Positions 26,133 to 36,368 of a stretch of 64,000 nt of DNA are shown piece after piece. Source of the DNA: Paenibacillus kribbensis (GTDB lineage Bacteria; Bacillota; Bacilli; Paenibacillales; Paenibacillaceae); contig NZ_CP020028.1 of assembly GCF_002240415.1 (NCBI RefSeq), positions 2,443,501 through 2,507,500 on the forward strand. Reading direction: 5' to 3'. Made by a program: the position numbers and the translations under genes. The first letter of the stretch is position 1; the number at the start of each line of letters is the position of its first letter. A model generated the notes under the pieces. The model was given only the letters and a program-made list of their open reading frames with translations, ran no database searches and was not told the origin of the DNA.

Positions 26133-28793
26133 ATGCCAAACGATTCATTGTCCAGATCCGGCAATCGCAATAGAAACACACCTAAAGAGAAGCCGAAGGG
26201 CAAGAAAAAGAAAATTACAGGTAAGCGAATTGGATGGACGCTGTTTATTACGGCAGCGTTAGCCATATTCTGCGCACTTGCCGGATACTTGTTCGTCATG
26301 GTCAATGGCGAGCAGATTTACAAAGCCAACAAGGATAAAATTAACGTGAATGGGACATCGAAGGTTTATGACCGCAACGGTGTGCTTATGGGTGAGCTGT
26401 CTGTACAAAAAAGCGATCCTGTCACAAGTGAAGAAATTCCGGATTTGCTTAAAAAAGCTTTTGTAGCAACGGAGGATAAACGATTTTACGAGCATCAGGG
26501 TGTCGATATTTGGTCCATTGGGCGGGCGGCTGTCAAGGATATCGTAGCCCGTTCAGCGGTGGAGGGCGGCAGTACGCTGACCCAGCAGTTGGCCAAAAAC
26601 CTGTTTTTGTCGCGTGACAAAACCTTTTTCCGTAAAGCGACCGAGGTATCTATTGCCATGGCTTTGGAACGGAATTTGACAAAAGATGAGATTATCACAC
26701 TTTATCTAAACCGGATTTGGTTTGGACGTTCGTATTCCGGTATTAAAGCAGCATCGGAAGGTTATTTTGGAGTGACAGATTTAAAACAATTAAAGTTGTG
26801 GCAGATTGCTACACTGGCCGCCATTCCGAAAGGACCTTCCAAATACAATCCGATCAGTAACCCGGAAGACTCGAAGGCCCGGCGTGCGGTGGTTCTTCAG
26901 CTGATGTTCGAGCAGGGGATGATTGGCAAGCAGGAGATGGAAGCAGCCAAAGCTGTAAATTACGATTACAAGCAGCCGGAAAAAGTGCAAAAGTATCAGA
27001 ATTTTATGGAATATGTGATGAATGAGGCAGAGGATGCCTTGCCAGGAGTCAGCGGGAATGATCTGATCATTGGCGGTTATCAAATTCATACGACCATGGA
27101 TGCTCAGGCTCAAAATGCACTGGATCAGGCGATGGCAGATGATGATATGTTCGAAAAAAGCCCGGACGATCAGCCTGTTCAAGCCTCTATGGTTATTATT
27201 AACAACCAAACGGGCGGAATAGCCGCAATGGCACCCGGACGGGATTACAAGAGGGGAACCTTTAACCGTGCAACACAAAGCCGCAGACAGCCAGGCTCGG
27301 CCTTTAAACCTATTGCGGCGTATGCGCCGGCTCTCGAATCCGGCAAATTTACGATGGATACCCCTTTAAGTAACGAACGGCAGAGCTTTAATGGGTACAG
27401 CCCGAAAAACTTGCATGGTTACTCTTCGACCATCAGTATGACCGATGCGATTACAAAGTCTGAAAATATCCCGCCAGTATGGTTGCTGAACCAAATCGGC
27501 GTGGAAAAAGGGGTTCAGTTCGCGGAAAGCCTGGGCATTCCGATGGATAAGAATGATCACTCGCTTGCTATCGCATTGGGTGGATTAAGCAAAGGGACAA
27601 ATACCCTTGAAATGGCACAGGCGTACAGCGCTTTTGCCAATAAGGGACAATTCCAAAAGGCTTATTCCATTAAGCAAATTAATAATAGTGATGATCAAGT
27701 GATTTATACTCATGAAGAGGCATTCAAGCCTGTAATGAGTGAGAAAACAGCTTATGAAATGACACAGATGATGCAAAATGTAGTCAATAGTGGCACAGGC
27801 CGCAAAGCGCGTATTGACTGGCCTGTAGCCGGTAAGACAGGTACGACGCAAAGTGGAATCAGCGGTAACAGCGGCAACCGGGACATCTGGTTTGTCGGTT
27901 ATACGCCGGAGTATACCGGAGCCGTATGGATGGGATATGACAAGCCTGACGGCAAGCATATGCTGAGGAACTACAGCGGACAGTCGGCAGCCTTTTTCGG
28001 CAGAGTCATGGGCGATGCGCTCAAGGGACATCCGGTTACGCAATTCTCTCAGCCGAAGGGATATGAGCCGCCGGTAGTTGAGAAACCGGTTGAGACTGTT
28101 CAGGCTACTGCTCCAAGCGGTTTGAACGGATCTTATAGTCAGGATACGCAAATTGTATCTCTATCATGGACTGCATCGGCGGGTGATAATGTACAATATC
28201 GTGTGTATCGCAAAGGGTCTTCCGATCCAGACTTTACGCCGATTATGGAGGCAATGAAGGGCACAAGCGGTGAAGATACGTCTCCTGTGCCAGGAAATAC
28301 GTATGAATATTATGTAGTCGCTTATGGACCGGATGGTAAGGAATCCGAACGTTCCAATACAATTAGTGTGGAAGTTCCGGCAGACACCACTCCGGTGGAT
28401 CCACAACAGGGAACTGATCCGAATCAGGATGGAACCTTACCGGACAACGGTGGAGTTACAGATGGCCAAAATGGTACGGATCAGGGAAATACAAATCCTG
28501 GTGGCGCCGATAACGGCACTGGCACGGATCAAGTTCCGATGACTCCTGGGGATACCAGTGGAAATGGCACTGGGGGTACAGGCAACGACAATGGAAGCTC
28601 CGGTAACGGAATTGATACGAACCAGGGGAATGGTCAGACAACTATACCGGATACAGGGACTGTCAATGGTGAGACAACGGTGAATCCGAATGATATCAGT
28701 ACATCTACTACAGGAACCCTGGGGGATGGAGGTCAGGAAAACAATTTCAACGACCATTCGAACTCCAATCGTGGACACCGCAACCGGAATTAG
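26133..28793 (+). CDS. Class A penicillin-binding protein (PBP1A family) with FN3 domain
   Basis: An 886-residue bifunctional peptidoglycan synthase. A basic cytoplasmic N-terminus and one transmembrane helix (about residues 30-55) precede the GT51 glycosyltransferase (EDKRFYEHQG near 113, EGGSTLTQQLAKN). The transpeptidase has its SxxK motif in GSAFKP near 388, SEN near 442 and KTGTT near 567. A fibronectin type III domain (about 655-755) and a ~130-residue Gly/Asn/Thr/Asp-rich tail end the protein outside the cell. ATG 26133 follows AAAGGGAG. A strong terminator follows. Confidence 0.94.
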   Translation: MPNDSLSRSGNRNRNTPKEKPKGKKKKITGKRIGWTLFITAALAIFCALAGYLFVMVNGEQIYKANKDKINVNGTSKVYDRNGVLMGELSVQKSDPVTSEEIPDLLKKAFVATEDKRFYEHQGVDIWSIGRAAVKDIVARSAVEGGSTLTQQLAKNLFLSRDKTFFRKATEVSIAMALERNLTKDEIITLYLNRIWFGRSYSGIKAASEGYFGVTDLKQLKLWQIATLAAIPKGPSKYNPISNPEDSKARRAVVLQLMFEQGMIGKQEMEAAKAVNYDYKQPEKVQKYQNFMEYVMNEAEDALPGVSGNDLIIGGYQIHTTMDAQAQNALDQAMADDDMFEKSPDDQPVQASMVIINNQTGGIAAMAPGRDYKRGTFNRATQSRRQPGSAFKPIAAYAPALESGKFTMDTPLSNERQSFNGYSPKNLHGYSSTISMTDAITKSENIPPVWLLNQIGVEKGVQFAESLGIPMDKNDHSLAIALGGLSKGTNTLEMAQAYSAFANKGQFQKAYSIKQINNSDDQVIYTHEEAFKPVMSEKTAYEMTQMMQNVVNSGTGRKARIDWPVAGKTGTTQSGISGNSGNRDIWFVGYTPEYTGAVWMGYDKPDGKHMLRNYSGQSAAFFGRVMGDALKGHPVTQFSQPKGYEPPVVEKPVETVQATAPSGLNGSYSQDTQIVSLSWTASAGDNVQYRVYRKGSSDPDFTPIMEAMKGTSGEDTSPVPGNTYEYYVVAYGPDGKESERSNTISVEVPADTTPVDPQQGTDPNQDGTLPDNGGVTDGQNGTDQGNTNPGGADNGTGTDQVPMTPGDTSGNGTGGTGNDNGSSGNGIDTNQGNGQTTIPDTGTVNGETTVNPNDISTSTTGTLGDGGQENNFNDHSNSNRGHRNRN

Positions 28794-28831
28794 TAACTTC
28801 GCTTTATGTAAATTGGCTTGTTTTTAACCTT

Positions 28832-28877
28832 AAGGTATTTTCAGACCGTTTTACGGTCTGAGAATACCTTTTTTTGT
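28832..28877 (+). terminator. Terminator after the PBP gene
   Basis: A long stem pairs 28832-28848 with 28852-28870 (AAGGTATT...CAGACCG with CGGTCTG...AATACCTT) and is followed by a T-run. Confidence 0.92.
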
Positions 28878-28957
28878 TGTAGCTTGGGGTCTCTTTTTTG
28901 AGTGTACAGTTTAAATATGGTAAGCTGGTTTTACCAATGTTGGAGAGGAACATCATT

Positions 28958-29515
28958 ATGAAGCGCAAATTCGGAGACCGGGCCAACTGGCGCAGAATAA
29001 CGAATCGCAAGTTTGCTTGCCGCTATGTAGAAAGTGACGCGTTTACAGGATATGTGACCCTGTATACCATTTTGAGTCTCAAGGAGCCGTTATGGAAAAG
29101 CTACGGTGGTCATACGTTTTGCATAGCCGATAAAGGTTATTCCTGGCTGCAGTATTATCCAAAAGGTGAGCATTATGTGGTGACAGCTATGTTTGACAAT
29201 CGGGAGCAGATCGTGGAATGGTACATTGATACCTGCCGAAATCAGGGTGTAACCGATCAGGGTGTCCCTTGGTTTGACGATTTGTATCTGGATGTCGTGG
29301 TGCTCAAAAATGGTGAAATCTTCTTGGTGGATGAGGATGAGCTGGAGGAAGCGCTACAACGCGGGCATATCTCAACGCAAGAGGCAGAATTGGCTAATCG
29401 TACAGCGGCTGATGTGCTACATCGGATAGATGCCCACATGTTCCCCTATTTTAAAATGTCGCTGAAACACCGTGCGGAATGGTTTCATAACGGTGATTTC
29501 AAAAGGGATCGGTGA
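28958..29515 (+). CDS. DUF402 domain-containing protein (NtdP/YgaC-like)
   Basis: A 185-residue soluble protein. The DUF402 core is visible: KGYSWLQYYP, then WYIDTCRNQGVTDQGVPWFDDLYLDVVVLKNGE, with an Asp/Glu-rich DEDELEEA stretch that in NtdP-like proteins binds metal for nucleoside tri/diphosphate hydrolysis. Sequence identity to NtdP is not obvious, so that activity is only a possibility. ATG 28958 has GGAGAGG upstream. Its stop overlaps the GTG of the next gene. Confidence 0.78.
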   Translation: MKRKFGDRANWRRITNRKFACRYVESDAFTGYVTLYTILSLKEPLWKSYGGHTFCIADKGYSWLQYYPKGEHYVVTAMFDNREQIVEWYIDTCRNQGVTDQGVPWFDDLYLDVVVLKNGEIFLVDEDELEEALQRGHISTQEAELANRTAADVLHRIDAHMFPYFKMSLKHRAEWFHNGDFKRDR

Positions 29516-30207
29516 ATGTTTTGCAGTGGATGGGTAACATCGGGCCAAAATGCCCTGATCCTCAGAATAGGCCAAGTCGCCCGGGGAAAAGATGTATCTT
29601 GCTCAAGCGTCTCGTACTTTGCTTGCTGATGGTTATATTGATCGGATTGGTATGGGCAGGTTTCCGAGTTTGGAACATGAATACAGCCGCCTCTACCTCT
29701 CCGCTCCAGCAAGCACAAATCGGAATCGTGCTGGGGGCTTCCATGTGGGGTGCAGAGCCAAGCCCCGGATTAAAGGAGAGGCTGGAAGAAGCCTTGCGGC
29801 TATACCGCAATGGGACCGTCAAGCGTCTGATTGTAAGTGGAGGGCTGGATAAGCCTGATTTTCCGTATACAGAGGCCGAAGGAATGCAACGCTATCTGGT
29901 AGAAAGGGGTATCCCTGTCCAGCATATTGTACTGGAGAACCATGCTACCAGCACCTACGAAAATTTGCTGTATAGCCAGCGAATCATGAGAGAGTATGGC
30001 TGGACCTCGACTGTGATCATTACACATAGCTATCATGGCCCTCGCGCGCTGGAGATCGCTCAATTTTTGAATTTCGCTCATCCTCAGATGGCTCTGACGG
30101 AATCCAGAGTATTGAATATGCCGCTTCATCAATCGAGAGAAGTATTGGCTTACGCTAAATGGACGCTGCAACGGTGGTGGATCAGCGCTCAAACTTGGCT
30201 GGCCTGA
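29512..30207 (+). CDS. YdcF family (DUF218) membrane-anchored protein
   Basis: A 231-residue protein with one transmembrane segment near residues 27-50 followed by the DUF218 domain: IGIVLGASMWG, RLIVSGGL, HIVLENHATSTYENL and VIITHSYHGPRALEIA. These are the family's conserved blocks; related proteins such as SanA and YdcF are tied to envelope functions. The GTG start overlaps the previous stop, so the two genes are coupled. A weak hairpin (30215-30235) follows. Confidence 0.85.
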   Translation: MNVLQWMGNIGPKCPDPQNRPSRPGKRCILLKRLVLCLLMVILIGLVWAGFRVWNMNTAASTSPLQQAQIGIVLGASMWGAEPSPGLKERLEEALRLYRNGTVKRLIVSGGLDKPDFPYTEAEGMQRYLVERGIPVQHIVLENHATSTYENLLYSQRIMREYGWTSTVIITHSYHGPRALEIAQFLNFAHPQMALTESRVLNMPLHQSREVLAYAKWTLQRWWISAQTWLA

Positions 30208-30321
30208 ACGGGGAGGAATGCCCTGTGTGCATTCCGTTGCTTTTGTGCTAATAAGGACATGCCGGACCGAATACATTAATAGGGTAAGCTGTGCCTGAAG
30301 AAATGTTGAGGTGATGGATGC

Positions 30322-31305
30322 ATGAACGGACGGGGAATTGCCGCGGGCAAGCGGTCGGAGGAGAGACCTTCCAGACAAATCAATGTCGTGCTGCGTAGCC
30401 CGGAGCCGACAGCTTCGGTGATTGTGGACGAAAAGGAAGCAGCAGCTTCAACCAAGTCGCAGGCGCTACCGCAGTATCTCAGTCTTTATCAGGAAATTCA
30501 GAAAGAGCTCGATCATCTCGTTGGCTTGGATAACATCAAAGACCTGGTATTTGAAGTATATGCTTTTCTGCAAATCACCCATATGCGCACGGATGCGGGA
30601 TTGCTGAGTAATGCCCATGTATATCACATGATTTTCAAAGGAAATCCAGGTACGGGGAAAACGACGGTAGCCCGCATTATCGCTAAAATGCTGCAAAAAA
30701 TGGGAGTACTGAGCAAAGGTCATCTGATTGAGGTGGAAAGAGCTGATCTGGTAGGGGAGTATATTGGGCACACAGCGCAAAAAACGCGGGATCTGGTTAA
30801 AAAATCTCTAGGCGGTGTGCTGTTCATTGATGAGGCCTACAGCTTGGCACGCGGAGGGGAAAAGGATTTCGGCAAAGAGGCGATTGATACCTTGGTAAAG
30901 GCTATGGAAGACCAAAAAAATCAATTTATTTTGATTCTCGCTGGGTATTCAGGAGAAATGGACTTTTTTTTGCGAACAAATCCAGGTCTGCCTTCTCGCT
31001 TTCCGATCCAGCTGGATTTTCCCGACTATACCGTCGATCAGCTTATCCAAATTTCCGAGATGATGGCTAAGGAACGGGATTATATTCTTATGCCCCAATC
31101 CATACTCAAAATGAAAGAGCATTTGCTGAACGAGCGCAATGACAGTCTTCATGCATTCAGTAATGCGCGTTATGTCCGTAACGTGATTGAAAAAGCGATT
31201 CGGCATCAGGCCGTCAGACTCCTCAATCAGTACAGAAGCGGGCAGCCCGGAAAGCAAGAATTGATGACGCTGCGGCCAGAGGATTTGAAATTGGACAAAA
31301 GATAG
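30322..31305 (+). CDS. spoVK: Stage V sporulation protein K, AAA ATPase
   Basis: A 327-residue AAA ATPase of the CbxX/CfqX-SpoVK group. Walker A GNPGTGKTT is near residue 110, Walker B GVLFIDEAYSLA follows, and the DTLVKAMEDQKNQFILILAGY segment contains sensor 1. In B. subtilis SpoVK acts in spore maturation. The placement upstream of hflX-ynbB-glnR-glnA matches Bacillus and supports the assignment. ATG 30322 follows TTGAGGTGATGG. Confidence 0.92.
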   Translation: MNGRGIAAGKRSEERPSRQINVVLRSPEPTASVIVDEKEAAASTKSQALPQYLSLYQEIQKELDHLVGLDNIKDLVFEVYAFLQITHMRTDAGLLSNAHVYHMIFKGNPGTGKTTVARIIAKMLQKMGVLSKGHLIEVERADLVGEYIGHTAQKTRDLVKKSLGGVLFIDEAYSLARGGEKDFGKEAIDTLVKAMEDQKNQFILILAGYSGEMDFFLRTNPGLPSRFPIQLDFPDYTVDQLIQISEMMAKERDYILMPQSILKMKEHLLNERNDSLHAFSNARYVRNVIEKAIRHQAVRLLNQYRSGQPGKQELMTLRPEDLKLDKR

Positions 31306-31425
31306 GCGATAATAGGAATCTGAATCTCTGAATCACATCGAATTGCACGACATTGAACGGGGCCGGCCTGAATATCAGGTCGGTCTCTGTTCGAGGGTTG
31401 ATATGAAAATAAAGGAGCAAACAAT

Positions 31426-32712
31426 ATGGCGAACTCCACTCATGATACACAAACCGAAATGCAGGACAAGGCGGTACTGGTCAGTCTGATTACAGATGAA
31501 GTCAAACGTTCTGGCATCAATACGGAATATTCGCTGGATGAGCTGGTGAAGCTGGCTGAGACAGCGGGAGTTGAAGTGCTGAGCGTCCTGACCCAGAATA
31601 GGGAGACCAAAGACTCCAAATGGTTTATTGGTAAAGGTAAAGTAGAGGAATTACGTGCGGTTGCCGAGGAATTGGGAGCGAATACAGCTATTTTTGACCA
31701 GGAGCTATCGGGAGCTCAGGTACGAAATCTGGAAGAAAGTCTGGATCTCAAGATTATTGACCGGACACAGCTTATTTTGGACATTTTTGCCCAGCGTGCG
31801 AAAACGCGTGAAGGCATTATTCAGGTTGAGCTGGCACAGCTGTCATATTTGCTGCCGCGTCTGTCCGGACACGGTAAGAACCTGTCACGGCTCGGGGGCG
31901 GAATCGGAACGCGTGGTCCTGGTGAAAGCAAGCTGGAAACAGACCGTCGTCATATCCGTGACCGTATCAGTGATCTGAAACGCCAGCTGGAAGAGGTGAC
32001 CCGTCACCGCTATTTGCACAGGGAGCGCAGACAAAAGAGCGGTATTGTACAGGTAGCGCTGGTCGGCTATACCAATGCGGGCAAATCAACGCTGTTAAAG
32101 CAACTGACGGCTGCTGACGTATATATTGAAAACCAGCTGTTTGCAACGCTGGACCCTACTTCCAGAACGATGGAGCTGCCGAGTGGCAAAGAGGTTATTC
32201 TTACAGATACGGTCGGATTTATTCAAAATCTGCCACATGATTTGGTAGCTTCCTTCCGGGCTACTCTGGAGGAAGCTAATGAAGCTCATCTTATTTTACA
32301 TGTCGTGGATGCTTCTTCCGATATGCGTGACGAACAGATGAAAGTTGTAGAGACGATCTTGCAACAGCTGGGTGCTGCGGACAAGCCTCAGATTGTATTA
32401 TTTAACAAAAAAGATGCTTGTACCCCTGAGCAGTTGGAAATGCTTCCTTCCGGGGAGGGATATTTAAAAATCAGTTCATTTGATGAAGGGGATTTGCTGC
32501 GCATCCGTGAGCTGGTTCAAGAGCATTTGAGCGGTGATACACTGAGATTCCGTATTCCTGCGGGACGTGGCGACCTGACATCGGTGCTTTATCGTATCGG
32601 GGATGTGCTGCTGACGGAGTATGACGGCAATGACGTCATATATGAGGTGGAAATTCAAAGAGGCGAGTATGAAAAATATGGTCATGCGCTTAGTGAGTTC
32701 ACAGAAGCTTAA
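31426..32712 (+). CDS. hflX: GTPase HflX
   Basis: A 428-residue ribosome-associated GTPase that rescues or splits stalled ribosomes. The N-terminal HflX domain has FIGKGKVEEL and FDQELSGAQ; a glycine-rich GGGIGTRGPGESKLETDRR linker follows. The G domain shows G1 GYTNAGKST, G3 DTVGF and G4 FNKKD. ATG 31426 follows AAAGGAG. Conserved neighbour of spoVK and ynbB. Confidence 0.95.
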   Translation: MANSTHDTQTEMQDKAVLVSLITDEVKRSGINTEYSLDELVKLAETAGVEVLSVLTQNRETKDSKWFIGKGKVEELRAVAEELGANTAIFDQELSGAQVRNLEESLDLKIIDRTQLILDIFAQRAKTREGIIQVELAQLSYLLPRLSGHGKNLSRLGGGIGTRGPGESKLETDRRHIRDRISDLKRQLEEVTRHRYLHRERRQKSGIVQVALVGYTNAGKSTLLKQLTAADVYIENQLFATLDPTSRTMELPSGKEVILTDTVGFIQNLPHDLVASFRATLEEANEAHLILHVVDASSDMRDEQMKVVETILQQLGAADKPQIVLFNKKDACTPEQLEMLPSGEGYLKISSFDEGDLLRIRELVQEHLSGDTLRFRIPAGRGDLTSVLYRIGDVLLTEYDGNDVIYEVEIQRGEYEKYGHALSEFTEA

Positions 32713-32824
32713 CATCTGATGACGTTTTTGGGTCAATAAAATGATAAGGATCATCGTTCAAAGCGAACAATAATATAACATCAATAGCCTAAGGCTGCGT
32801 AAGAGAGAGGGTCAAGAGGGGAAA

Positions 32825-34078
32825 ATGGTAGTTTTCAGTCCGGAAATTCAACAAATTCAGGGAATGGTAGAACAAAAAATACAGGAACGTATACGGCATA
32901 TAGATCAGATTGTAGATACAAATCAGTGGAAGGTTATTCAGTCTTTTCAGCGGAAGCAAGTAAGCGATTTTCATTTTGCAGGTTCTACCGGATATGCATA
33001 CAATGACCGGGGACGTGAGGTGCTGGAGGAGGTCTATGCCGATGTATTCGGTGCGGAGGCAGCGTTGGTGCGTCCGCATTTTGCTTCGGGCACTCATACA
33101 ATCGCCACTGCTTTGTTTGGTGTGTTGCGTCCGGGAGATGAACTGTTGTATATCACCGGGCGGCCTTATGATACGCTGCACAAGGTGATTGGCAAGCCCG
33201 GCGACGGAACAGGATCATTACAGGATTTTGGTGTTACCTATGGAGAAACAGCATTAACAGCAGAAGGCAAAGTGGACTGGGAAGCGGTAGAGGCCGCAAT
33301 CCATGCCAATACCAAGGTGGTCGGTATCCAGCGCTCTCGCGGCTACGATTGGAGAGCTTCCTTTAGTGTAGCCGACATTGAGGAAATGACAGCGCGTGTT
33401 AAGGCGATAAAACCGGACGTTATTGTCTTTGTGGACAATTGCTATGGCGAATTTACAGAAAAGCAGGAGCCGACTCAGGTCGGGGTCGATTTGATGGCAG
33501 GTTCACTAATTAAAAATCCCGGTGGCGGCATTGCCGAAACCGGTGGGTATATCTGTGGTAAACAAGAGTATGTGGAACTGGCAGCCTATCGACTAACAGC
33601 ACCAGGAATTGGCGGAGAAGTAGGAGCCATGTTGGGGACCACGCGAGGTATCTTTCAGGGCTTATTCCTCGCTCCAACACTGGTCGGGCAGGCAGTTAAA
33701 GGCAGTGTATTTGCAGCTGCGGTTTTTGAAGAAATGGGCTTTGAGACTAAGCCGGCTTGGCATGAGGAGCGCACGGATTTGATTCAGGCCATCTCTTTTA
33801 GCGGACCAGAGCATCTCATTGCTTTTGTGCAGGGAATTCAGCGCGCTGCCGCCGTGGATAGCCATGTGGTACCTGAGCCGTGGGATATGCCGGGCTACGA
33901 GCATCCGGTTATCATGGCGGCCGGTACATTTATACAAGGGGGAAGTTTGGAGTTATCTGCAGATGCACCGATTCGTGAACCTTATATTGGTTACATGCAA
34001 GGGGGCTTAACCTACTCTCATGTGAAATATGGAGTGCTTATGGCCCTGCAAACGATGAAAGATCGTAAATTATTGTGA
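32825..34078 (+). CDS. YnbB, methionine gamma-lyase-like / aluminum resistance family protein
   Basis: A 417-residue fold-type I PLP-dependent enzyme. The probable PLP lysine is in MAGSLIKNPGGGIAETGGYI, and RPHFASGTHTIATALFGVLRPGDELLYITG is characteristic of the family. It is annotated as cystathionine beta-lyase or aluminum resistance protein in Bacillus, but the true substrate is not established to my knowledge. ATG 32825 has GAGGGG upstream. Confidence 0.88.
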   Translation: MVVFSPEIQQIQGMVEQKIQERIRHIDQIVDTNQWKVIQSFQRKQVSDFHFAGSTGYAYNDRGREVLEEVYADVFGAEAALVRPHFASGTHTIATALFGVLRPGDELLYITGRPYDTLHKVIGKPGDGTGSLQDFGVTYGETALTAEGKVDWEAVEAAIHANTKVVGIQRSRGYDWRASFSVADIEEMTARVKAIKPDVIVFVDNCYGEFTEKQEPTQVGVDLMAGSLIKNPGGGIAETGGYICGKQEYVELAAYRLTAPGIGGEVGAMLGTTRGIFQGLFLAPTLVGQAVKGSVFAAAVFEEMGFETKPAWHEERTDLIQAISFSGPEHLIAFVQGIQRAAAVDSHVVPEPWDMPGYEHPVIMAAGTFIQGGSLELSADAPIREPYIGYMQGGLTYSHVKYGVLMALQTMKDRKLL

Positions 34079-34095
34079 GTTTTTCTAACATGTCA

Positions 34096-34125
34096 TTGAC
34101 ACTTTGCATCAGCTAAATGTACAAT
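34096..34125 (+). promoter_or_regulatory. Candidate sigma-A promoter of glnR-glnA
   Basis: TTGACA (34096-34101) and TACAAT (34120-34125) are separated by 18 bases, 36 bases before the glnR start. In B. subtilis this operon is autoregulated by GlnR; I did not find an exact TGTNAN7TNACA operator here. Confidence 0.6.
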
Positions 34126-34161
34126 AAGGTGAATAAAAGATCACTGGAAGGTTGATGACAA

Positions 34162-34575
34162 ATGGGCGATGAAATTCGCAGAAATATGGCCTTATTTCCA
34201 ATAGGTATTGTCATGAAGCTAACGGACTTGTCAGCACGTCAGATTCGTTATTATGAGCAGCATAACTTGATAGTTCCTGCCCGTACATCGGGAAACCAAC
34301 GCCTTTTTTCTTTTAATGACGTCGAGCGACTGCTTGAAATCAAGGCGTTGATTGAAAAGGGTGTTAACATTGCGGGAATTAAACAAGTCATGAATCCGGT
34401 CACCAAAGAATCGGAGGAGGCTACGGTTATTACTGCAGACACGGAAGTCAAACGCCGTGAAATGTCTGATACTCAGCTTCACCGCTTGTTGAAGCAACAG
34501 CTTGTGGCAGGCAAAAGACCAGGACAGGTATCCCTGATCCAAGGTGAACTATCACGGTTTTTCAATAAAAGATAA
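34162..34575 (+). CDS. glnR: Nitrogen metabolism repressor GlnR (MerR family)
   Basis: A 137-residue MerR-type regulator. The winged helix LTDLSARQIRYYEQHNLI is near the N-terminus. A C-terminal tail (KRPGQVSLIQGELSRFFNKR) resembles the autoinhibitory tail of GlnR/TnrA that senses feedback-inhibited glutamine synthetase. It lies directly upstream of glnA, as in Bacillus, and in Paenibacillus GlnR is known to control nitrogen genes. Confidence 0.96.
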   Translation: MGDEIRRNMALFPIGIVMKLTDLSARQIRYYEQHNLIVPARTSGNQRLFSFNDVERLLEIKALIEKGVNIAGIKQVMNPVTKESEEATVITADTEVKRREMSDTQLHRLLKQQLVAGKRPGQVSLIQGELSRFFNKR

Positions 34576-34659
34576 TACTGTATTCTACATTTTGGACTCA
34601 TCATTTAAGGAATTTATGGAACAGCTGATTACTGTCGCTACAGAAAGGGAGAGGTTAGT

Positions 34660-35988
34660 GTGAGTTATACCAGAGAAGATATTCTTCGGATTGCGAAAGA
34701 AGAAAATGTTCGTTTTATTCGTTTGCAGTTCACAGATTTGCTGGGCACTATTAAAAACGTTGAAATTCCAGTTAGCCAACTGGAAAAAGCATTGGACAAT
34801 AAAATGATGTTTGACGGTTCTTCCATTGAAGGTTATGTGCGCATTGAAGAATCTGACATGTACTTATATCCGGATTTGGACACATGGGTTGTATTCCCTT
34901 GGGTAACCTCAGATCGTGTAGCTCGTTTGATCTGTGATATTTACAAGCCGGACGGAGTTCCGTTTGCAGGTGACCCGCGCGGTATTTTGAAGCGTGTACT
35001 TAAGGAAGCGGAAGAGCTGGGATACACTTCGATGAATGTTGGACCTGAACCGGAATTCTTCCTGTTCAAAACAGATGAAAAGGGCGAGCCGACCACAGAG
35101 CTGAATGACCAAGGCGGATATTTTGACCTGGCACCAATGGATCTCGGTGAAAACTGCCGTCGTGAAATTGTTCTTAAGCTTGAAGAAATGGGCTTTGAAA
35201 TTGAAGCATCCCACCATGAGGTTGCACCTGGTCAGCATGAGATTGACTTTAAATATGCGGATGCGATCAAAGCAGCGGATCAGATTCAAACATTCAAGCT
35301 CGTTGTTAAGACGATTGCACGTCAGCATGGTCTGCATGCTACCTTTATGCCAAAACCTTTGTTTGGTGTGAATGGCTCCGGTATGCACTGCAACCAGTCA
35401 TTGTTCAAGGAAAATGAGAACGTATTTTATGATGAAACGGACGAACTCGGATTGAGTCAAACAGCCCGCCACTATATGGCTGGTATTCTCAAGCACGCAC
35501 GTGCAATGGCCGCAATCACGAATCCGACGGTAAATTCATATAAGCGTCTCGTACCAGGCTATGAAGCGCCTTGTTATGTTGCCTGGTCCGCAAGTAACCG
35601 CAGCCCGATGATTCGGATTCCTGCATCTCGTGGCCTGAGCACTCGCGTCGAAGTTCGTAACCCTGACCCGGCTGCGAATCCGTATTTGGCCTTGGCTGTG
35701 ATGCTGAGAGCTGGTTTGGATGGCATCAAACGCCAACTGCCTCTGCCAGCTCCAATTGATCGTAACATCTACGTTATGTCCGAGGAAGAGCGCATCGAAG
35801 AAGGCATTCCAAGCCTGCCTGCAGACTTGAAGGAAGCCTTGTCGGAGCTCATTCGGAGCGAAGTCATCTCTGACGCACTGGGCGACCATGCTCTGGCATA
35901 CTTCTACGAGCTTAAAGAAATTGAATGGGACATGTACAGAACACAGGTTCACCAGTGGGAACGTGATCAATATCTGACGTTGTATTAA
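34660..35988 (+). CDS. glnA: Glutamine synthetase type I
   Basis: A 442-residue enzyme making glutamine from glutamate, ammonia and ATP; it forms dodecamers and in Firmicutes also controls GlnR activity. Signatures include [30 protein letters not shown], and [19 protein letters not shown] with [11 protein letters not shown]. Length and lack of an adenylylation site region fit GSI-alpha. It starts with GTG 34660 after AGGGAGAGG. The terminator that follows is repeated 11.8 kb away. Confidence 0.97.
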   Translation: MSYTREDILRIAKEENVRFIRLQFTDLLGTIKNVEIPVSQLEKALDNKMMFDGSSIEGYVRIEESDMYLYPDLDTWVVFPWVTSDRVARLICDIYKPDGVPFAGDPRGILKRVLKEAEELGYTSMNVGPEPEFFLFKTDEKGEPTTELNDQGGYFDLAPMDLGENCRREIVLKLEEMGFEIEASHHEVAPGQHEIDFKYADAIKAADQIQTFKLVVKTIARQHGLHATFMPKPLFGVNGSGMHCNQSLFKENENVFYDETDELGLSQTARHYMAGILKHARAMAAITNPTVNSYKRLVPGYEAPCYVAWSASNRSPMIRIPASRGLSTRVEVRNPDPAANPYLALAVMLRAGLDGIKRQLPLPAPIDRNIYVMSEEERIEEGIPSLPADLKEALSELIRSEVISDALGDHALAYFYELKEIEWDMYRTQVHQWERDQYLTLY

Positions 35989-35995
35989 AAGGTAG

Positions 35996-36029
35996 AATCC
36001 CTTGGCGCTCTAAGCGTTGAGGGATTTTT
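35996..36029 (+). terminator. glnA terminator, near-identical to the hairpin at 47807-47841
   Basis: AATCCCT (35996-36002) pairs with AGGGATT (36020-36026), with additional inner pairing, followed by TTTTT. Only about three positions differ from 47807-47841, so the two bracket the accessory island. Confidence 0.88.
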
Positions 36030-36044
36030 GCTTTGGGGGGGGAT

Positions 36045-36360
36045 ATGCTAAAGTTCCCAAGTTCATGCTACCCTGAAACCGGAGTGCACATTAGGGATGC
36101 TATTGCGGCCGGACATTCTGCGGTATGTACGATTGACCGGGATGGAGCCGAGGAGAATCGCAGAGAGTCTTTGAATTGCTATCCGACTAAAAAGGGATAT
36201 GATCGTGACGAATGGCCGATGGCTATGTGTTCTGAGGGTGGCGCAGGTGCAGATATAAGATACATAAGCCCTATAGATAATAGAGGAGCTGGATCATGGG
36301 TAAAGCCATCAGTTGGATAAATATTTAGATGGAACAAAGGTAAGATTCATAGTGAAATAA
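36045..36360 (+). pseudogene. nucB-like sporulation nuclease relic (5'-truncated, frameshifted)
   Basis: The frame from 36045 encodes [52 protein letters not shown] and [14 protein letters not shown], the core of NucA/NucB secreted DNases. After GSWV (about 36303) one extra base puts the gene out of frame; reading one base further gives [18 protein letters not shown] and a stop at 36360, the expected C-terminus. No signal peptide is encoded upstream: the frame begins next to an 8-G run just after the glnA terminator. It is most likely inactive. Sequence-level evidence for the frameshift is strong. Confidence 0.85.
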
Positions 36361-36368
36361 GGATGAGG

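Noticed and set aside
34081..34161. Exact GlnR operator upstream of glnR
   Set aside because: TGTCATTGACA and nearby TGTACA fragments do not satisfy TGTNAN7TNACA.
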